A stretch of DNA of 12,753 nucleotides from Melioribacter roseus. Lineage in GTDB: Bacteria > Bacteroidota > Ignavibacteria > Ignavibacteriales > Melioribacteraceae. Below the pieces are notes generated by a model that saw only the letters and a program-made list of their open reading frames with translations, searched no databases and had not been told where the DNA came from. The stretch spans positions 1,952 to 14,704 of the forward strand of contig DYHC01000018.1 of the NCBI GenBank assembly GCA_020724325.1. The letters run 5' to 3'. A program made the translations under genes and the position numbers. Positions 1 through 7,329 of the stretch are shown in pieces. The first letter of the stretch is position 1. Each line of letters begins with the position of its first letter.

Positions 1-1
1 G

Positions 2-175
2 ATCGATTCCCGCGAAGGGAAATTGATGTGGATTCCAAATGAAAAATTGCCCGACTTAAACTTATGGGAGGGTGATAGAATTTTTATGCCCTGGCTTTTC
101 CAAGATAAATTTTTTAGCGCACGTTTCATTTATTCAAACGGGAAAATGAAAAGTTATAATGTAGAGTTTTATTAA
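2..175 (+). CDS. Nudix hydrolase, MTH1/8-oxo-dGTP diphosphatase-like, C-terminal fragment
   Basis: The reading frame is open from the window edge and ends in TAA, giving the last 57 residues; the start and the Nudix box lie outside the window. The fragment reads ...KLPDLNLWEGDRIFMPWLFQ... and then FFSARFIYSNG...VEFY. This lines up with the C-terminal part of MTH1/NUDT1-type 8-oxo-dGTP diphosphatases: Trp22 of the fragment matches MTH1 Trp117 and Asp25 matches Asp120, two residues that recognise the oxidised base, while MTH1 Asp119 is replaced by Gly24. The family hydrolyses oxidised (d)NTPs to monophosphates in the cytoplasm, which sanitises the nucleotide pool. The next gene starts 20 bp downstream on the same strand, so the two may be cotranscribed. 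Without the Nudix box the exact substrate class is inferred; another MutT-like hydrolase is possible. Confidence 0.72.
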   Translation: MDSREGKLMWIPNEKLPDLNLWEGDRIFMPWLFQDKFFSARFIYSNGKMKSYNVEFY

Positions 176-195
176 TACCGGCGGGAGGATTGTAA

Positions 196-744
196 ATGCC
201 AAGATTATATACGCCAAGAGAGGAAGAAAAATCAAAATCTGTAGACCTTAATCAGGAAAGGTATTTTGTTGAAACGCTTCTGAGTCAAAGAACCCACTTC
301 TTTATAATATTTTTTGTTGTCCTGGTTGTAGGCGTAATTGCAGCAGCTAACTTTTCTCATAACTACATTGTTATAGTTCTATCGATAGGAACAATAATTT
401 CATGGGGATTAACATTAACAATTCTAAAATTATCGCTGCGTATAAAGTATCTTGACAAAAAACTTGGTTCGGAAGGAACTAACATTGTTACTTCATTTTT
501 GAAACTCCCTTTCAAAGTATTGGGGTGGATAAGCGATATATTTATTCCGGTGCTGTGTTCCTTATTAATAACAACAGGTTTAATTTTATCAACGTCTGGT
601 TATCTTGATACAAAATTAATTCCGCCAAAAGTAGAAGAAAAGTTTAAAGAGAGTATTAAGATGGATAAAGACACTGTAAAAAAAGCTACGCAGCCGGAGA
701 GAATAAAAGAGTTTAAAAGCATCGATAGTGTAATTCAGAAATAA
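196..744 (+). CDS. small three-TM membrane protein of unknown function
   Basis: The 182-residue product belongs to no family I can name. The start is supported by a purine-rich ribosome site GGGAGGA at 183-189, seven bases before the ATG. Residues 1-33 are charged and hydrophilic. Hydrophobic segments lie at about 34-52, 56-79 and 110-134, with a basic loop (RIKYLDKK) between the second and third. The last ~45 residues are a Lys/Glu-rich soluble tail likely to be helical. This pattern fits an inner-membrane protein with three TM helices; the first two form a hairpin. It follows the Nudix gene by 20 bp and may share its transcript. It converges on the alpha/beta hydrolase gene with only 5 bp between stop codons. 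No catalytic motif is visible, so no function is assigned. Confidence 0.8.
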   Translation: MPRLYTPREEEKSKSVDLNQERYFVETLLSQRTHFFIIFFVVLVVGVIAAANFSHNYIVIVLSIGTIISWGLTLTILKLSLRIKYLDKKLGSEGTNIVTSFLKLPFKVLGWISDIFIPVLCSLLITTGLILSTSGYLDTKLIPPKVEEKFKESIKMDKDTVKKATQPERIKEFKSIDSVIQK

Positions 745-749
745 TACTT

Positions 750-1562
750 TTACAAAACAACTTTTCTTTTTAAGAAACCGCTTATAAGGTCATTTACATT
801 AGCGGGATTTTCCAGCGGAGTTATGTGTGCAGCCAGAGGAACAACGGCAAATTCAGCACCGGGAATTTTTTCTGCCATTGTGCGCATTACTAAAGGCGGA
901 GTTAGTTTATCGAATGAACCGCAAATAACAAGAGTTGGAATTTTTATGTCCGGTAAAAATTGAGTTGTGTCAGTTCTGCTCATAATTGCAATTAAACATC
1001 CCTTAACTCCAACCGGATTATGCATAAAGGATTTTTGTAAAGTTCTTTCGAACATCTCTTTCTTTTCAATTGGGGCATCATCTGCAAAGCAATTTGTTAC
1101 AAATGATTTTGTAAATTTTTCTAATCCTTCTGTATTAATTTGGTTGATACCGGCGGAGCGTTTCAATTTACCAGCGTTGTCATCAGCTTCTGGCCGCGTA
1201 TCTAAAAGAATAAGAGCTGAAAAGAGGATCTGATTTCTTTCAACTGCTCGTAATGCAATGTATCCGCCCATCGAAAGTCCGCATAAGACCGGACTGTTAA
1301 GCTTAAGTTCAGAGATTATTGAGAATAAATCATCAACAAAAAATTCCATTGTGTATTGACCATCTCCTACAATACTTAATCCAAGTCCACGCACGTCGTA
1401 TGCAACGCAGTAATAATTTTCCTTAAGAAAACTTATCTGATTTTCCCACATGGTATGATCAAATGGAAATCCATGCACAAAGATTATCGATTGTTTTTTT
1501 TCATCTCCAAATGTATTAACCGAAAGCCCGTTAATTAGTCTTTTCATATATCCCTTTTTCAT
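750..1562 (-). CDS. alpha/beta-fold hydrolase
   Basis: A complete 270-residue alpha/beta hydrolase, close to the usual 250-280. The oxyanion-hole motif is HGFPFD (30-35), the nucleophile elbow is GLSMG (Ser97), the acid is probably Asp218 in GSFDKLTPP and the base His246 in AAHITPLENP, so the triad is complete. The text resembles the 3-oxoadipate enol-lactonase/esterase branch, but substrate cannot be read from sequence. Two starts are possible: the ATG at 1562, which lacks a Shine-Dalgarno match, or the ATG at 1547 (residue 6), preceded by AAAGGGATAT; the shorter form fits better and loses only MKKGY. There is no signal peptide, so the enzyme should be cytoplasmic. The usual Gly before the catalytic His is Ala here. 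It is transcribed alone, convergent with the gene before it and divergent from the lipoprotein gene. Confidence 0.88.
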   Translation of the reverse strand: MKKGYMKRLINGLSVNTFGDEKKQSIIFVHGFPFDHTMWENQISFLKENYYCVAYDVRGLGLSIVGDGQYTMEFFVDDLFSIISELKLNSPVLCGLSMGGYIALRAVERNQILFSALILLDTRPEADDNAGKLKRSAGINQINTEGLEKFTKSFVTNCFADDAPIEKKEMFERTLQKSFMHNPVGVKGCLIAIMSRTDTTQFLPDIKIPTLVICGSFDKLTPPLVMRTMAEKIPGAEFAVVPLAAHITPLENPANVNDLISGFLKRKVVL

Positions 1563-1726
1563 AAAATTATATGCAAAAATAGTCTATTCATGTAAGCATT
1601 CCAAGATTGTGATCTCTGCTAATTATTCAAATTTCTTTGTGGTTATTAATAATACCGGTAATTATATTAAACCATTGATAATGGCGGGTTGTCAATTAAT
1701 CGTAAAATTTACAAATGGAGGTAAGC

Positions 1727-2419
1727 ATGCAAAAAAATATTTCTCTCAAAATGTTGGCGTCCTTATTAATTTTAGGAGCATGGGGCTGTAGCCAAACTAA
1801 CGAGGTTGAGCCTGTAAAACCGGTCAACTTCGACTCACCTCAATTCATTATTATAGATAATAACGATCTTCTTAACGGAATTGAAGATGCTACATTAGAT
1901 TCGGACTTAAAATTGAGTTCATCTCTATTCAACTTTGGAATACTATCACTTACTAATAGTCTTAGTGCAAACGACCCGAAGATGCGCGGAATACCTTGGC
2001 TGGAAAATTTTGATTTCTCAAAACAGCTCGGCTTAATCTTCCGCAAATTAAATCTTACCGAAACACAGATAACCGATATTCGTGCTTTAATGAAAACTTA
2101 TCATGAATCGCTAAAACCATTGCTGAAAGAATTTCAGGACGCTAATAAAGAAATTGTGAAAGCGGCTAATGAAAAGCGTAAATTAATTATGGATGATTTG
2201 AAGAATAATAAAATTACGCGTCAGGAAGCAAATGAAGCAATCAAAAAACTGAATCTTGAGACGCGCCAAAAGATAAAAGATAACCCTGAATCAGAAAGAA
2301 TTAGAGATTTAATCTGCATGTTGAATAAAAAATTGCTGGAAGATATTAAAGCTTTATTAACCGCGGATCAAATTGTGAAATGGGACTTAATGATAAAGAG
2401 AATTCAATTGCCGTGCTGA
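1727..2419 (+). CDS. Spy/CpxP-like (LTxxQ motif) lipoprotein
   Basis: A 230-residue protein from the ATG at 1727. I prefer this start to the ATG at 1715 because GGAGGT (1717-1722) sits just before it and overlaps the upstream ATG. The N-terminus is a lipoprotein signal: MQKNISLKM, a hydrophobic stretch, then GAWGC with the acceptor Cys at residue 21. The middle (about 25-100) is low-complexity and not recognisable. The C-terminal half is a long, charged helical region carrying two LTxxQ motifs, LTETQ (110-114) and LTADQ (211-215). Such motifs mark the Spy/CpxP family, periplasmic helical-hairpin proteins acting as chaperones or stress sensors, some metal-linked. The length fits that family plus an N-terminal linker. 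Two C-terminal cysteines (197 and the last residue) could pair. No sensor-kinase neighbour supports a more specific role. Confidence 0.72.
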   Translation: MQKNISLKMLASLLILGAWGCSQTNEVEPVKPVNFDSPQFIIIDNNDLLNGIEDATLDSDLKLSSSLFNFGILSLTNSLSANDPKMRGIPWLENFDFSKQLGLIFRKLNLTETQITDIRALMKTYHESLKPLLKEFQDANKEIVKAANEKRKLIMDDLKNNKITRQEANEAIKKLNLETRQKIKDNPESERIRDLICMLNKKLLEDIKALLTADQIVKWDLMIKRIQLPC

Positions 2420-2432
2420 GTTAAAATGAAAA

Positions 2433-2553
2433 TTTTATGATGTTGTCTCAGAAGTAAATCTTTTTAAAGAATAGCACACAGATTAACACGGATTTAAACA
2501 GATTACCGCTGATTTAAAAATTGAATAATTACTTTTGAGACAACATCTTTTAT
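2433..2553. mobile_element. MITE-like element: 19-bp terminal inverted repeats, 6-bp flanking direct repeat
   Basis: The core is 2439-2547 (109 bp). The left end GATGTTGTCTCAGAAGTAA (2439-2457) is the inverted complement of 2529-2547 with one difference (G2451 opposite T2535, which is still a G-U pair in a plus-strand transcript). TTTTAT lies directly outside both ends (2433-2438 and 2548-2553), as expected for a target-site duplication. The right TTTTAT reaches the last base of the rtcB stop codon. The interior holds two adjacent 20-bp repeats and no ORF, so any movement would need a transposase in trans. It lies between two convergent genes, and the stem could also end transcription. The mobile reading is inference; a plain terminator-type inverted repeat is the alternative. 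Confidence 0.55.
2479..2518. repeat. two tandem 20-bp direct repeats inside the MITE-like element
   Basis: The unit CAGATTAACACGGATTTAAA (2479-2498) is followed without a gap by a second copy (2499-2518) that matches at 17 of 20 positions. The three differences fall at unit positions 8, 10 and 12, and both ends are identical. The pair sits in the 71-bp interior between the 19-bp inverted repeats. Confidence 0.75.
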
Positions 2554-4007
2554 TAACCTTTAATTACACCAACCGGTTTTAACTTTGCAACTTTAGTACT
2601 TATTCCGGCATTATGCATTACATCAACTACATCAGAAACATCTTTATAAGCGTGGGGCATTTCTTCTGCAATTGTTTTATAACCTTTTGCGTGGATGACA
2701 ATTCCTTTTTTGGTTAATTCATCAATAAGATTTTTTCCTTTTGCTTCTTTTAATGCCTGGTGCCGGCTCATAACTCTACCGGCGCCGTGACACGAACTAC
2801 CGAATGTTTCCTGCATTGCTTTATCTGTTCCGATTGATACAAAGGAATACCTTCCCATATCGCCGGATATTAAAACGGGCTGACCAATAGATTTATATTT
2901 ATCCGGAATTAATTTACTGTTAGGCGGGAATGCACGTGTAGCACCTTTTCTATGGACACATACTTTTTTAATTTCTCCGTCAATTAGATGTTCTTCTATC
3001 TTTGCAATGTTATGACAAACATCGTAGATCAATCCGAAGTTAAGTTCTGCTTCAGAAATGTTGAGTGTTCGCATAAAACTTTTTTTAGCCAGACACATAA
3101 TTATCTGCCGGTTATTCCATGCAAAGTTTGCTGCAGAACGCATTGCCCCAAGGTAGTTTTGTCCTTCTAAGGATTTAATCGGTGCACATGCAAGTTGTTT
3201 ATCGGGTAAATTAAATCCGAACTTATTATCTGACCGAACAAGGATTTTAAGGTAATCCTCACAGACCTGATAACCTAACCCTCTTGAACCGGTATGGATC
3301 TGAATAACAATCTGGTTTTTAAATAATCCGATTACGCCGGCAGCTTTTTCATCAAATATTTCATCAACAATATCAATTTCCAAAAAATGATTTCCCGAGC
3401 CAAGAGTTCCCGCCTGATCCATTCCTCTTTCAATTGCTCTGCTGCTAACAGAATTTGGATCTGCGTTTTCTAATTTCCCGTTTTCTTCAGTAAGCATAAG
3501 ATCATCTACAGAACCAAATCCATTATTAACTGCCCATTCGGAGCCGTTAATTAGAATTTGTTTAATCTCATGCAAATTCAATTTTTTTATTGCACCGCTT
3601 GCACCAACGCCGGTTGGAATATCAATAAATAAATTTTCGGTAAGTTTTTGTACTCTATTTTTTATGGAACTGTAGTCAAGAGAAGTTTTAGCCAGGCGAA
3701 CACCGCAATTAATATCATAACCAACACCGCCGGGGGAAATTACTCCTTCCTTAACATCTGTTGCAGCTACACCGCCAATCGGAAATCCGTAGCCCCAATG
3801 AATATCCGGCATTGCTAATGAATATTTTTGGATTCCGGGAAGATGTGCAACATTAACAACTTGTTTTACTGCTTCATCATTCTGAAATGTTTCTCTTAAC
3901 ATTTTTTCTGATGAATAGATTCGTCCGGCTACAAGCATTCCTCCCCTTCTTGGTATCTCCCATAAGTAGTCATTAATTTTTTCTATTTCAATTCTGTTAA
4001 TATTCAT
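2553..4007 (-). CDS. rtcB: RNA-splicing ligase RtcB
   Basis: A 484-residue RtcB, the length of the archaeal-type enzymes (about 480) rather than the shorter E. coli type (about 408). It joins RNA 2',3'-cyclic-phosphate or 3'-phosphate ends to 5'-OH ends using GTP and Mn2+, in tRNA splicing or RNA repair. All active-site motifs are visible: GGVGYDINCGVR with Asp98 and Cys101, GSGNHFLEID with Asn206 and His207, IHTGSRGLG with His238, CHNIAKIE with His332, and SCHGAGRVMSR with His407, the predicted guanylylated residue. Spacing follows Pyrococcus RtcB (Cys98, His203, His234, His329, His404) with an offset of 3-4. The start is ATG with a weak CAGGT site upstream. Archease lies 46 bp upstream on the same strand, so both probably share a transcript. 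The stop codon abuts the MITE-like element. Confidence 0.97.
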   Translation of the reverse strand: MNINRIEIEKINDYLWEIPRRGGMLVAGRIYSSEKMLRETFQNDEAVKQVVNVAHLPGIQKYSLAMPDIHWGYGFPIGGVAATDVKEGVISPGGVGYDINCGVRLAKTSLDYSSIKNRVQKLTENLFIDIPTGVGASGAIKKLNLHEIKQILINGSEWAVNNGFGSVDDLMLTEENGKLENADPNSVSSRAIERGMDQAGTLGSGNHFLEIDIVDEIFDEKAAGVIGLFKNQIVIQIHTGSRGLGYQVCEDYLKILVRSDNKFGFNLPDKQLACAPIKSLEGQNYLGAMRSAANFAWNNRQIIMCLAKKSFMRTLNISEAELNFGLIYDVCHNIAKIEEHLIDGEIKKVCVHRKGATRAFPPNSKLIPDKYKSIGQPVLISGDMGRYSFVSIGTDKAMQETFGSSCHGAGRVMSRHQALKEAKGKNLIDELTKKGIVIHAKGYKTIAEEMPHAYKDVSDVVDVMHNAGISTKVAKLKPVGVIKG

Positions 4008-4053
4008 TTATATACCTGCTGCAATAAGCCAAAGACAAAGAAGTACTCAAAGA

Positions 4054-4479
4054 TTAGATATCGAAAACAATCATAGTTTTAAATAGGTTACCGACCTTTT
4101 CAATTTTTACCTGATGGTAGGTAATTGCTTTTATTTCTTCTTTCATTTTGTGAATTTCGGGATGAAACGTTTGACCAAATAATTCAACCTCGAGGTGATA
4201 GCCAGAAACTATTTTGCAAATAAGCAGATTCTGAATTGTTACAAAGACCCATTTCTTACTGTATAGTTGAAAATTCAATTCACTCAATAACTCTACTAAT
4301 AGAATTTCTGGAGCAGCGGCGTTGAAAATAAATTTTTTGGATGATTCTTTGTTGAAAGATGTAATATTCATTGCTGCTTCGCGCCATGAAAAACAAGCGG
4401 ATTTAAAGAGCTCTTCCAGAGAATGTTCTTCAACCTCAACGGCAATATCTGCCGGGTGTTCAATGAATTTAAATGCCAT
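4054..4479 (-). CDS. archease, RtcB-activating protein
   Basis: A 141-residue archease, full length for the family (about 140). Archease promotes guanylylation and multiple turnover of RtcB. Visible family marks are the N-terminal FKFIEHPADIAVEV block with Asp11 (family form 'HtaDi'), LEELF (21-25), LLVELLSELNF (60-70), the FHPEIH...EIKAITYH block (105-122), and the C-terminal FDI with Asp140 as second-last residue. Asp11 and Asp140 are the expected metal-binding positions. The start is firm because the conserved block begins at once and the next Met is residue 37. Sequence between residues 30 and 60 departs from the usual 'alfelm' region. The start codon is preceded by a hairpin and T-run instead of a clear ribosome site (see the terminator entry). 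rtcB follows directly. Confidence 0.93.
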   Translation of the reverse strand: MAFKFIEHPADIAVEVEEHSLEELFKSACFSWREAAMNITSFNKESSKKFIFNAAAPEILLVELLSELNFQLYSKKWVFVTIQNLLICKIVSGYHLEVELFGQTFHPEIHKMKEEIKAITYHQVKIEKVGNLFKTMIVFDI

Positions 4480-4504
4480 AAAAAAATCCCGCTTTTTCGG
4501 GATT
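4480..4504 (-). terminator. intrinsic-terminator-like hairpin abutting the archease start codon
   Basis: On the minus strand, AATCCCG (4504-4498), a six-base loop AAAAAG, CGGGATT (4491-4485) and then five more T (4484-4480) run straight into the ATG at 4479. The stem is a perfect 7 bp with four G-C pairs and a T-run of seven in total. This is the form of a Rho-independent terminator. It could stop read-through from the DUF5916 gene upstream, or act as an attenuator for archease-rtcB. On the plus strand the following T-tract is broken, so it would be weaker there. Confidence 0.6.
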
Positions 4505-4567
4505 AATTTAATTATGTTTTTACTGGAAGGAAAGTAAATAAGAAAGACTTATGAAAAATTCGGAAGG

Positions 4568-4728
4568 TTCTATTCGAAAGAACGAAGCGAATGAGAAGTG
4601 TTATTTCGAGGGAACAAAGTGACCGAGAAATGTCATTCTGAGGAGCGAAGTGACCGAGAAATGTTATTCCGAAAGAGCGAAGCGACTGAGGAACGTCATT
4701 CCGAATCCCGCAAAGCGGGATGAGGAAC
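4568..4728. repeat. five degenerate tandem copies of a ~31-34-bp intergenic repeat
   Basis: Successive units start near 4568, 4600, 4632, 4663 and 4695. Each follows the pattern GTCATTCYGAA...GCGAAGYGAC...GAGRAA; the third (4632-4662) and fourth (4663-4694) are the clearest. The fifth carries an internal perfect hairpin, TCCCGC-AAA-GCGGGA (4706-4720). A sixth copy in the opposite orientation follows at 4746-4771. The pattern resembles short dispersed repeats often seen between genes in Bacteroidota/Chlorobi genomes (from memory, not searched). The open frame across 4650-4832 is a by-product of the repeat, not a gene. Confidence 0.8.
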
Positions 4729-4771
4729 TACGCACAGATTCTTCACCTCACTTCGTTCGGTTCAGAATGAC
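4695..4771. repeat. inverted repeat pair forming a branched hairpin
   Basis: GTCATTCCGAA (4695-4705) pairs with TTCAGAATGAC (4761-4771), with one C/A mismatch. Inside it are the perfect 4706-4720 hairpin and a second stem, TGAGG (4721-4725) with CCTCA (4746-4750). In a transcript this gives a three-way-junction fold. The two arms are opposed copies of the same short repeat family. Confidence 0.65.
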
Positions 4772-5034
4772 AGTACGCTTTTTACTCTGTCATTTCCGTG
4801 GCTTAACAACCTTGAAGGTCATGAGGAATTAAAATAAAGCTCTCGACCTTCAAGGTTTTGGTTCGACTCTTACTGTCCATCAACGACTGGATGAAATGAC
4901 AGTACGCTTTCTGCTCTGTCATTTCCGTGGCTTAACAACCTTGAAGGTCATGAGGAATTAAAACAAAGCTCTTGACCTTCAAGGTTTAGGTTCGATTCTC
5001 CCGATCCGTCAACTAAAAACAAGATCGAAATGAC
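4766..5034. repeat. tandem duplication of a ~130-bp unit, each with a perfect 13-bp inverted repeat
   Basis: Copy 1 is 4766-4894 and copy 2 is 4895-5028, each starting AATGACAGTACGCTTT; a third AATGAC closes the array at 5029-5034. The first ~100 bp of the copies differ at about five positions, while the last ~30 bp diverge. Each copy holds AACCTTGAAGGTC and its exact reverse complement GACCTTCAAGGTT (4808-4820 with 4845-4857, and 4937-4949 with 4974-4986), enclosing a 24-base loop. An outer pair, GTCATTTC with GAAATGAC, brackets each copy (for example 4789-4796 with 4893-4900). The structure is nested and palindromic and has no coding potential. Confidence 0.85.
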
Positions 5035-5057
5035 AAACGATATTTTTCAAAGGTCGC

Positions 5058-7214
5058 TTAGAAGTAATACAAGTATTTTATTTTAAGAACAGAAACCCTG
5101 TTACTCAACTCCATAGTTCTTGTATTGTTGAACCGGTCATGTGCTTCATTAACTGCCAAATAGATCCAACTCTTAGGCGAAAATTGATAAGAGAATAATC
5201 CTCCAATAAAAACCTGCTCTAATTTATCTGAAGATTGAATGTATAGATTATCGATGTAAAGATAGAAATTGAGATCGTTAACAGGTGTAATAGAAATCCA
5301 AGGACGTGCATTTACAGTTATATCTTCAATATTCCCGGATGGATTTCCCTCTATCCATACTTTTAATACTGTTCCTAAACGAATAATATCCGAAGCTTTG
5401 ATAGAGAAACTTGTACCAGACCACGAGTAAAATGCTAAATAGTTTCTCGAAAAATTATATGTCTTATTGTATCCGCCCCAGAAATTTGCATTCCACTTAG
5501 GGTTAATATTAAACCAGGAACTGTAGGATAGTTCATAAGAATCGTATTTAACATTTAAGTCTTTTGATTTACCAAGTACAGCATTAAGCTCAAAGCGCCA
5601 GTTGCTTCTGAATTGCATGTTGTAACCTAATAATAATGCGTGGTCTGTGTAGCTGTCAACTTTTTCGTAGTTAATTACCGGTCCTGTATAAATTAATATT
5701 TGAGAGACCGCACCTTCTTTTGGATACCATATAGGTCCGGTGAAGGATACAAAATTGAAAGTTCCTTTCCATGGCACATAGCCAACCTGGTTTACATCAA
5801 AATTCTCTCCAACGTATCTGCTTCTAATACCTGTAACCCAGCTTTCACTAAAATTTATGTAGCCGGCAGAAGCAGCATAATCGCCTTCAGAATTTTTTAT
5901 TGATCGTGCTAATTGATAAGACAATTGCCATGAAGGTCCTCTGAAAGCTCCGTCAATATCGAGCACGCCATATGAATTGCCGGGAGTTTGCTTGCCGACA
6001 AATAAAACCCCGATATTAGAATTGCCCATAATCTGCTTTTTAACTCTACCGGAAATAAAAAATGCCGATGGTTCAGTAGCATTCGAGCCATCGTAATTAG
6101 TAAACTCTTTTTCAGGTGTTCTTGCAACAAATCCTCCGTATTCCCAATCTTCAAACCTTCCAAATGCTTTTGCTCCAAAGATTATCGGCACTTCTTTTCC
6201 GTCGGGTAATTTTTTACCGATTCTTCTCGAATAAAAAAGTTCTAACGGTGTATAAAAACCAGTATTTCTCTGTTTTCCAGACGGCATAAAGATTTCATTA
6301 CCCTGAATAAAGAATGGTCTTCGTTCAGAAAAGAAGGATTCGTAACGAGAAATATTGAAGTCATACGGATCAGCTTCAATCTGCGCAAAATCCGGATTTG
6401 CAGTTACCTGTAATGTTAATTGAGGTGAAGGATTGTAAAAAATATCTAATCCGGCATTTGGGTCCATCTTATACTTGTTGCTGCCAATATATGTAAGTTT
6501 TCCGAACGCAGTAGGATAGATTTCAAGATTCAATCCTTTTACAGATGGTTTGAAATCCTCAAACAATAGTTTGCCGAATTTAGAAACGCGTTGACCTTCA
6601 TTCTGCTCGTAACGGCACCAGTATTGAGCTTCCGAAATTGCCGGTATCCATCTGTCGATATCTAGACCCCAATAGTTCAGGTTGGAGTTATACTGAATTG
6701 ATTTGTAAGGAACTTCAATTTCAACAACATAACCCCAATCATAAATCTTACTGTCAGAAAACCAGATTCCATCCCAGTTATAATCTCTGTTGCGGGCATC
6801 GTCAAGTAGTCTGCAGTCCGATCTTGTACCAGCAGCACTAACGGCAAATTTGTAGGCGGTTCGCTTATCACCGAAAGTATCGAGCATTAAAGAGACGACA
6901 TCCCCCCCGAAGTCGTCCAATTTTCCTGTATTCTGCTGAATGTTTTCCAGTTCATCAAAACATACAATTAGGCAGTAAAGCGAGGTCTCTGTAGTTAAAA
7001 TTTTTGCGTAAGTTTTTTTTGAAGGTTCTTTGCCATAATAAGGTGATAGCTGAAAAAAGCCGTTTATTTCCGGCGCGCTGTCCCATACTTTATCAATTAT
7101 TCCGTCAATTATAATTGCTGTATCTGCTTTTTTTAGCGAAATAACTTTCTGGTCATTATTTGCTGAGATTAATGTAGAGAGAATTGATACTAGAATAAAA
7201 ATCTTCTTCTTCAT
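5058..7214 (-). CDS. DUF5916 outer-membrane protein with N-terminal CBM9-like domain
   Basis: A 718-residue exported protein. Residues 1-18 form a signal peptide (MKKKIFILVSILSTLISA). Residues ~28-200 look like a family-9-like carbohydrate-binding (DOMON-type) fold: IDGIIDKVWDSA at 36-47, then LDTFGDKRTAYKFAVSAAG and a DGIWFSDSKI...WGYVVEIEVPY stretch typical of this domain. From ~228 to the end is the DUF5916 region with its hallmark NPDFAQIEADP (273-283) and FFSERRPFF (294-302), then alternating aromatic strands ending in YLYYF, as in outer-membrane beta-barrels. Start: GGAAAG sits six bases before the ATG. Substrate is unknown; peptidase or polysaccharide-linked contexts exist, but none is shown here. 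It is divergent from the GWxTD gene; a repeat-filled 550-bp spacer lies downstream. A 7-C run at 6902-6908 does not break the frame. Confidence 0.88.
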   Translation of the reverse strand: MKKKIFILVSILSTLISANNDQKVISLKKADTAIIIDGIIDKVWDSAPEINGFFQLSPYYGKEPSKKTYAKILTTETSLYCLIVCFDELENIQQNTGKLDDFGGDVVSLMLDTFGDKRTAYKFAVSAAGTRSDCRLLDDARNRDYNWDGIWFSDSKIYDWGYVVEIEVPYKSIQYNSNLNYWGLDIDRWIPAISEAQYWCRYEQNEGQRVSKFGKLLFEDFKPSVKGLNLEIYPTAFGKLTYIGSNKYKMDPNAGLDIFYNPSPQLTLQVTANPDFAQIEADPYDFNISRYESFFSERRPFFIQGNEIFMPSGKQRNTGFYTPLELFYSRRIGKKLPDGKEVPIIFGAKAFGRFEDWEYGGFVARTPEKEFTNYDGSNATEPSAFFISGRVKKQIMGNSNIGVLFVGKQTPGNSYGVLDIDGAFRGPSWQLSYQLARSIKNSEGDYAASAGYINFSESWVTGIRSRYVGENFDVNQVGYVPWKGTFNFVSFTGPIWYPKEGAVSQILIYTGPVINYEKVDSYTDHALLLGYNMQFRSNWRFELNAVLGKSKDLNVKYDSYELSYSSWFNINPKWNANFWGGYNKTYNFSRNYLAFYSWSGTSFSIKASDIIRLGTVLKVWIEGNPSGNIEDITVNARPWISITPVNDLNFYLYIDNLYIQSSDKLEQVFIGGLFSYQFSPKSWIYLAVNEAHDRFNNTRTMELSNRVSVLKIKYLYYF

Positions 7215-7299
7215 AAACTTTCCATTTTCTACATTTTTTTAGACGGTATTTATTTTAAAATGGTTGCAGGAGTTTTAAAAATTTTTTTTAGGAATTAGT

Positions 7300-7329
7300 A
7301 TGAAATTTAGAATTGCTTTTAATTATTAG
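7300..7329 (+). other. possible nine-codon upstream ORF before the TPR/GWxTD gene
   Basis: ATG at 7300 follows TTTAGGA (7287-7293) at a spacing suited to translation and encodes nine residues (MKFRIAFNY) before TAG. It is in frame with the main ATG 27 bases downstream, which has no clear Shine-Dalgarno. It could be a leader peptide or chance. An 8-bp direct repeat TAATTATT overlaps its end (7320-7327 and 7333-7340). Confidence 0.2.

Noticed and set aside
967..1233. 88-codon plus-strand ORF
   Set aside because: Antisense to the alpha/beta hydrolase; low-complexity translation with no recognisable domain.
1609..1791. 60-codon plus-strand ORF
   Set aside because: It overlaps the lipoprotein gene out of frame; the GGAGGT site serves the lipoprotein start at 1727.
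4650..4832. 60-codon plus-strand ORF
   Set aside because: It lies wholly in the short-repeat array and the start of the ~130-bp repeat; such repeats often give spurious ORFs.
4568..5034. CRISPR array
   Set aside because: Units are contiguous and degenerate with no unique spacers, and there are no cas genes.
5909..6178. 89-codon minus-strand ORF
   Set aside because: It is an out-of-frame shadow within the DUF5916 gene, which has continuous family motifs across this region.
6902..6908. Run of seven C in the DUF5916 gene as a frameshift site
   Set aside because: The frame and family motifs continue intact on both sides.
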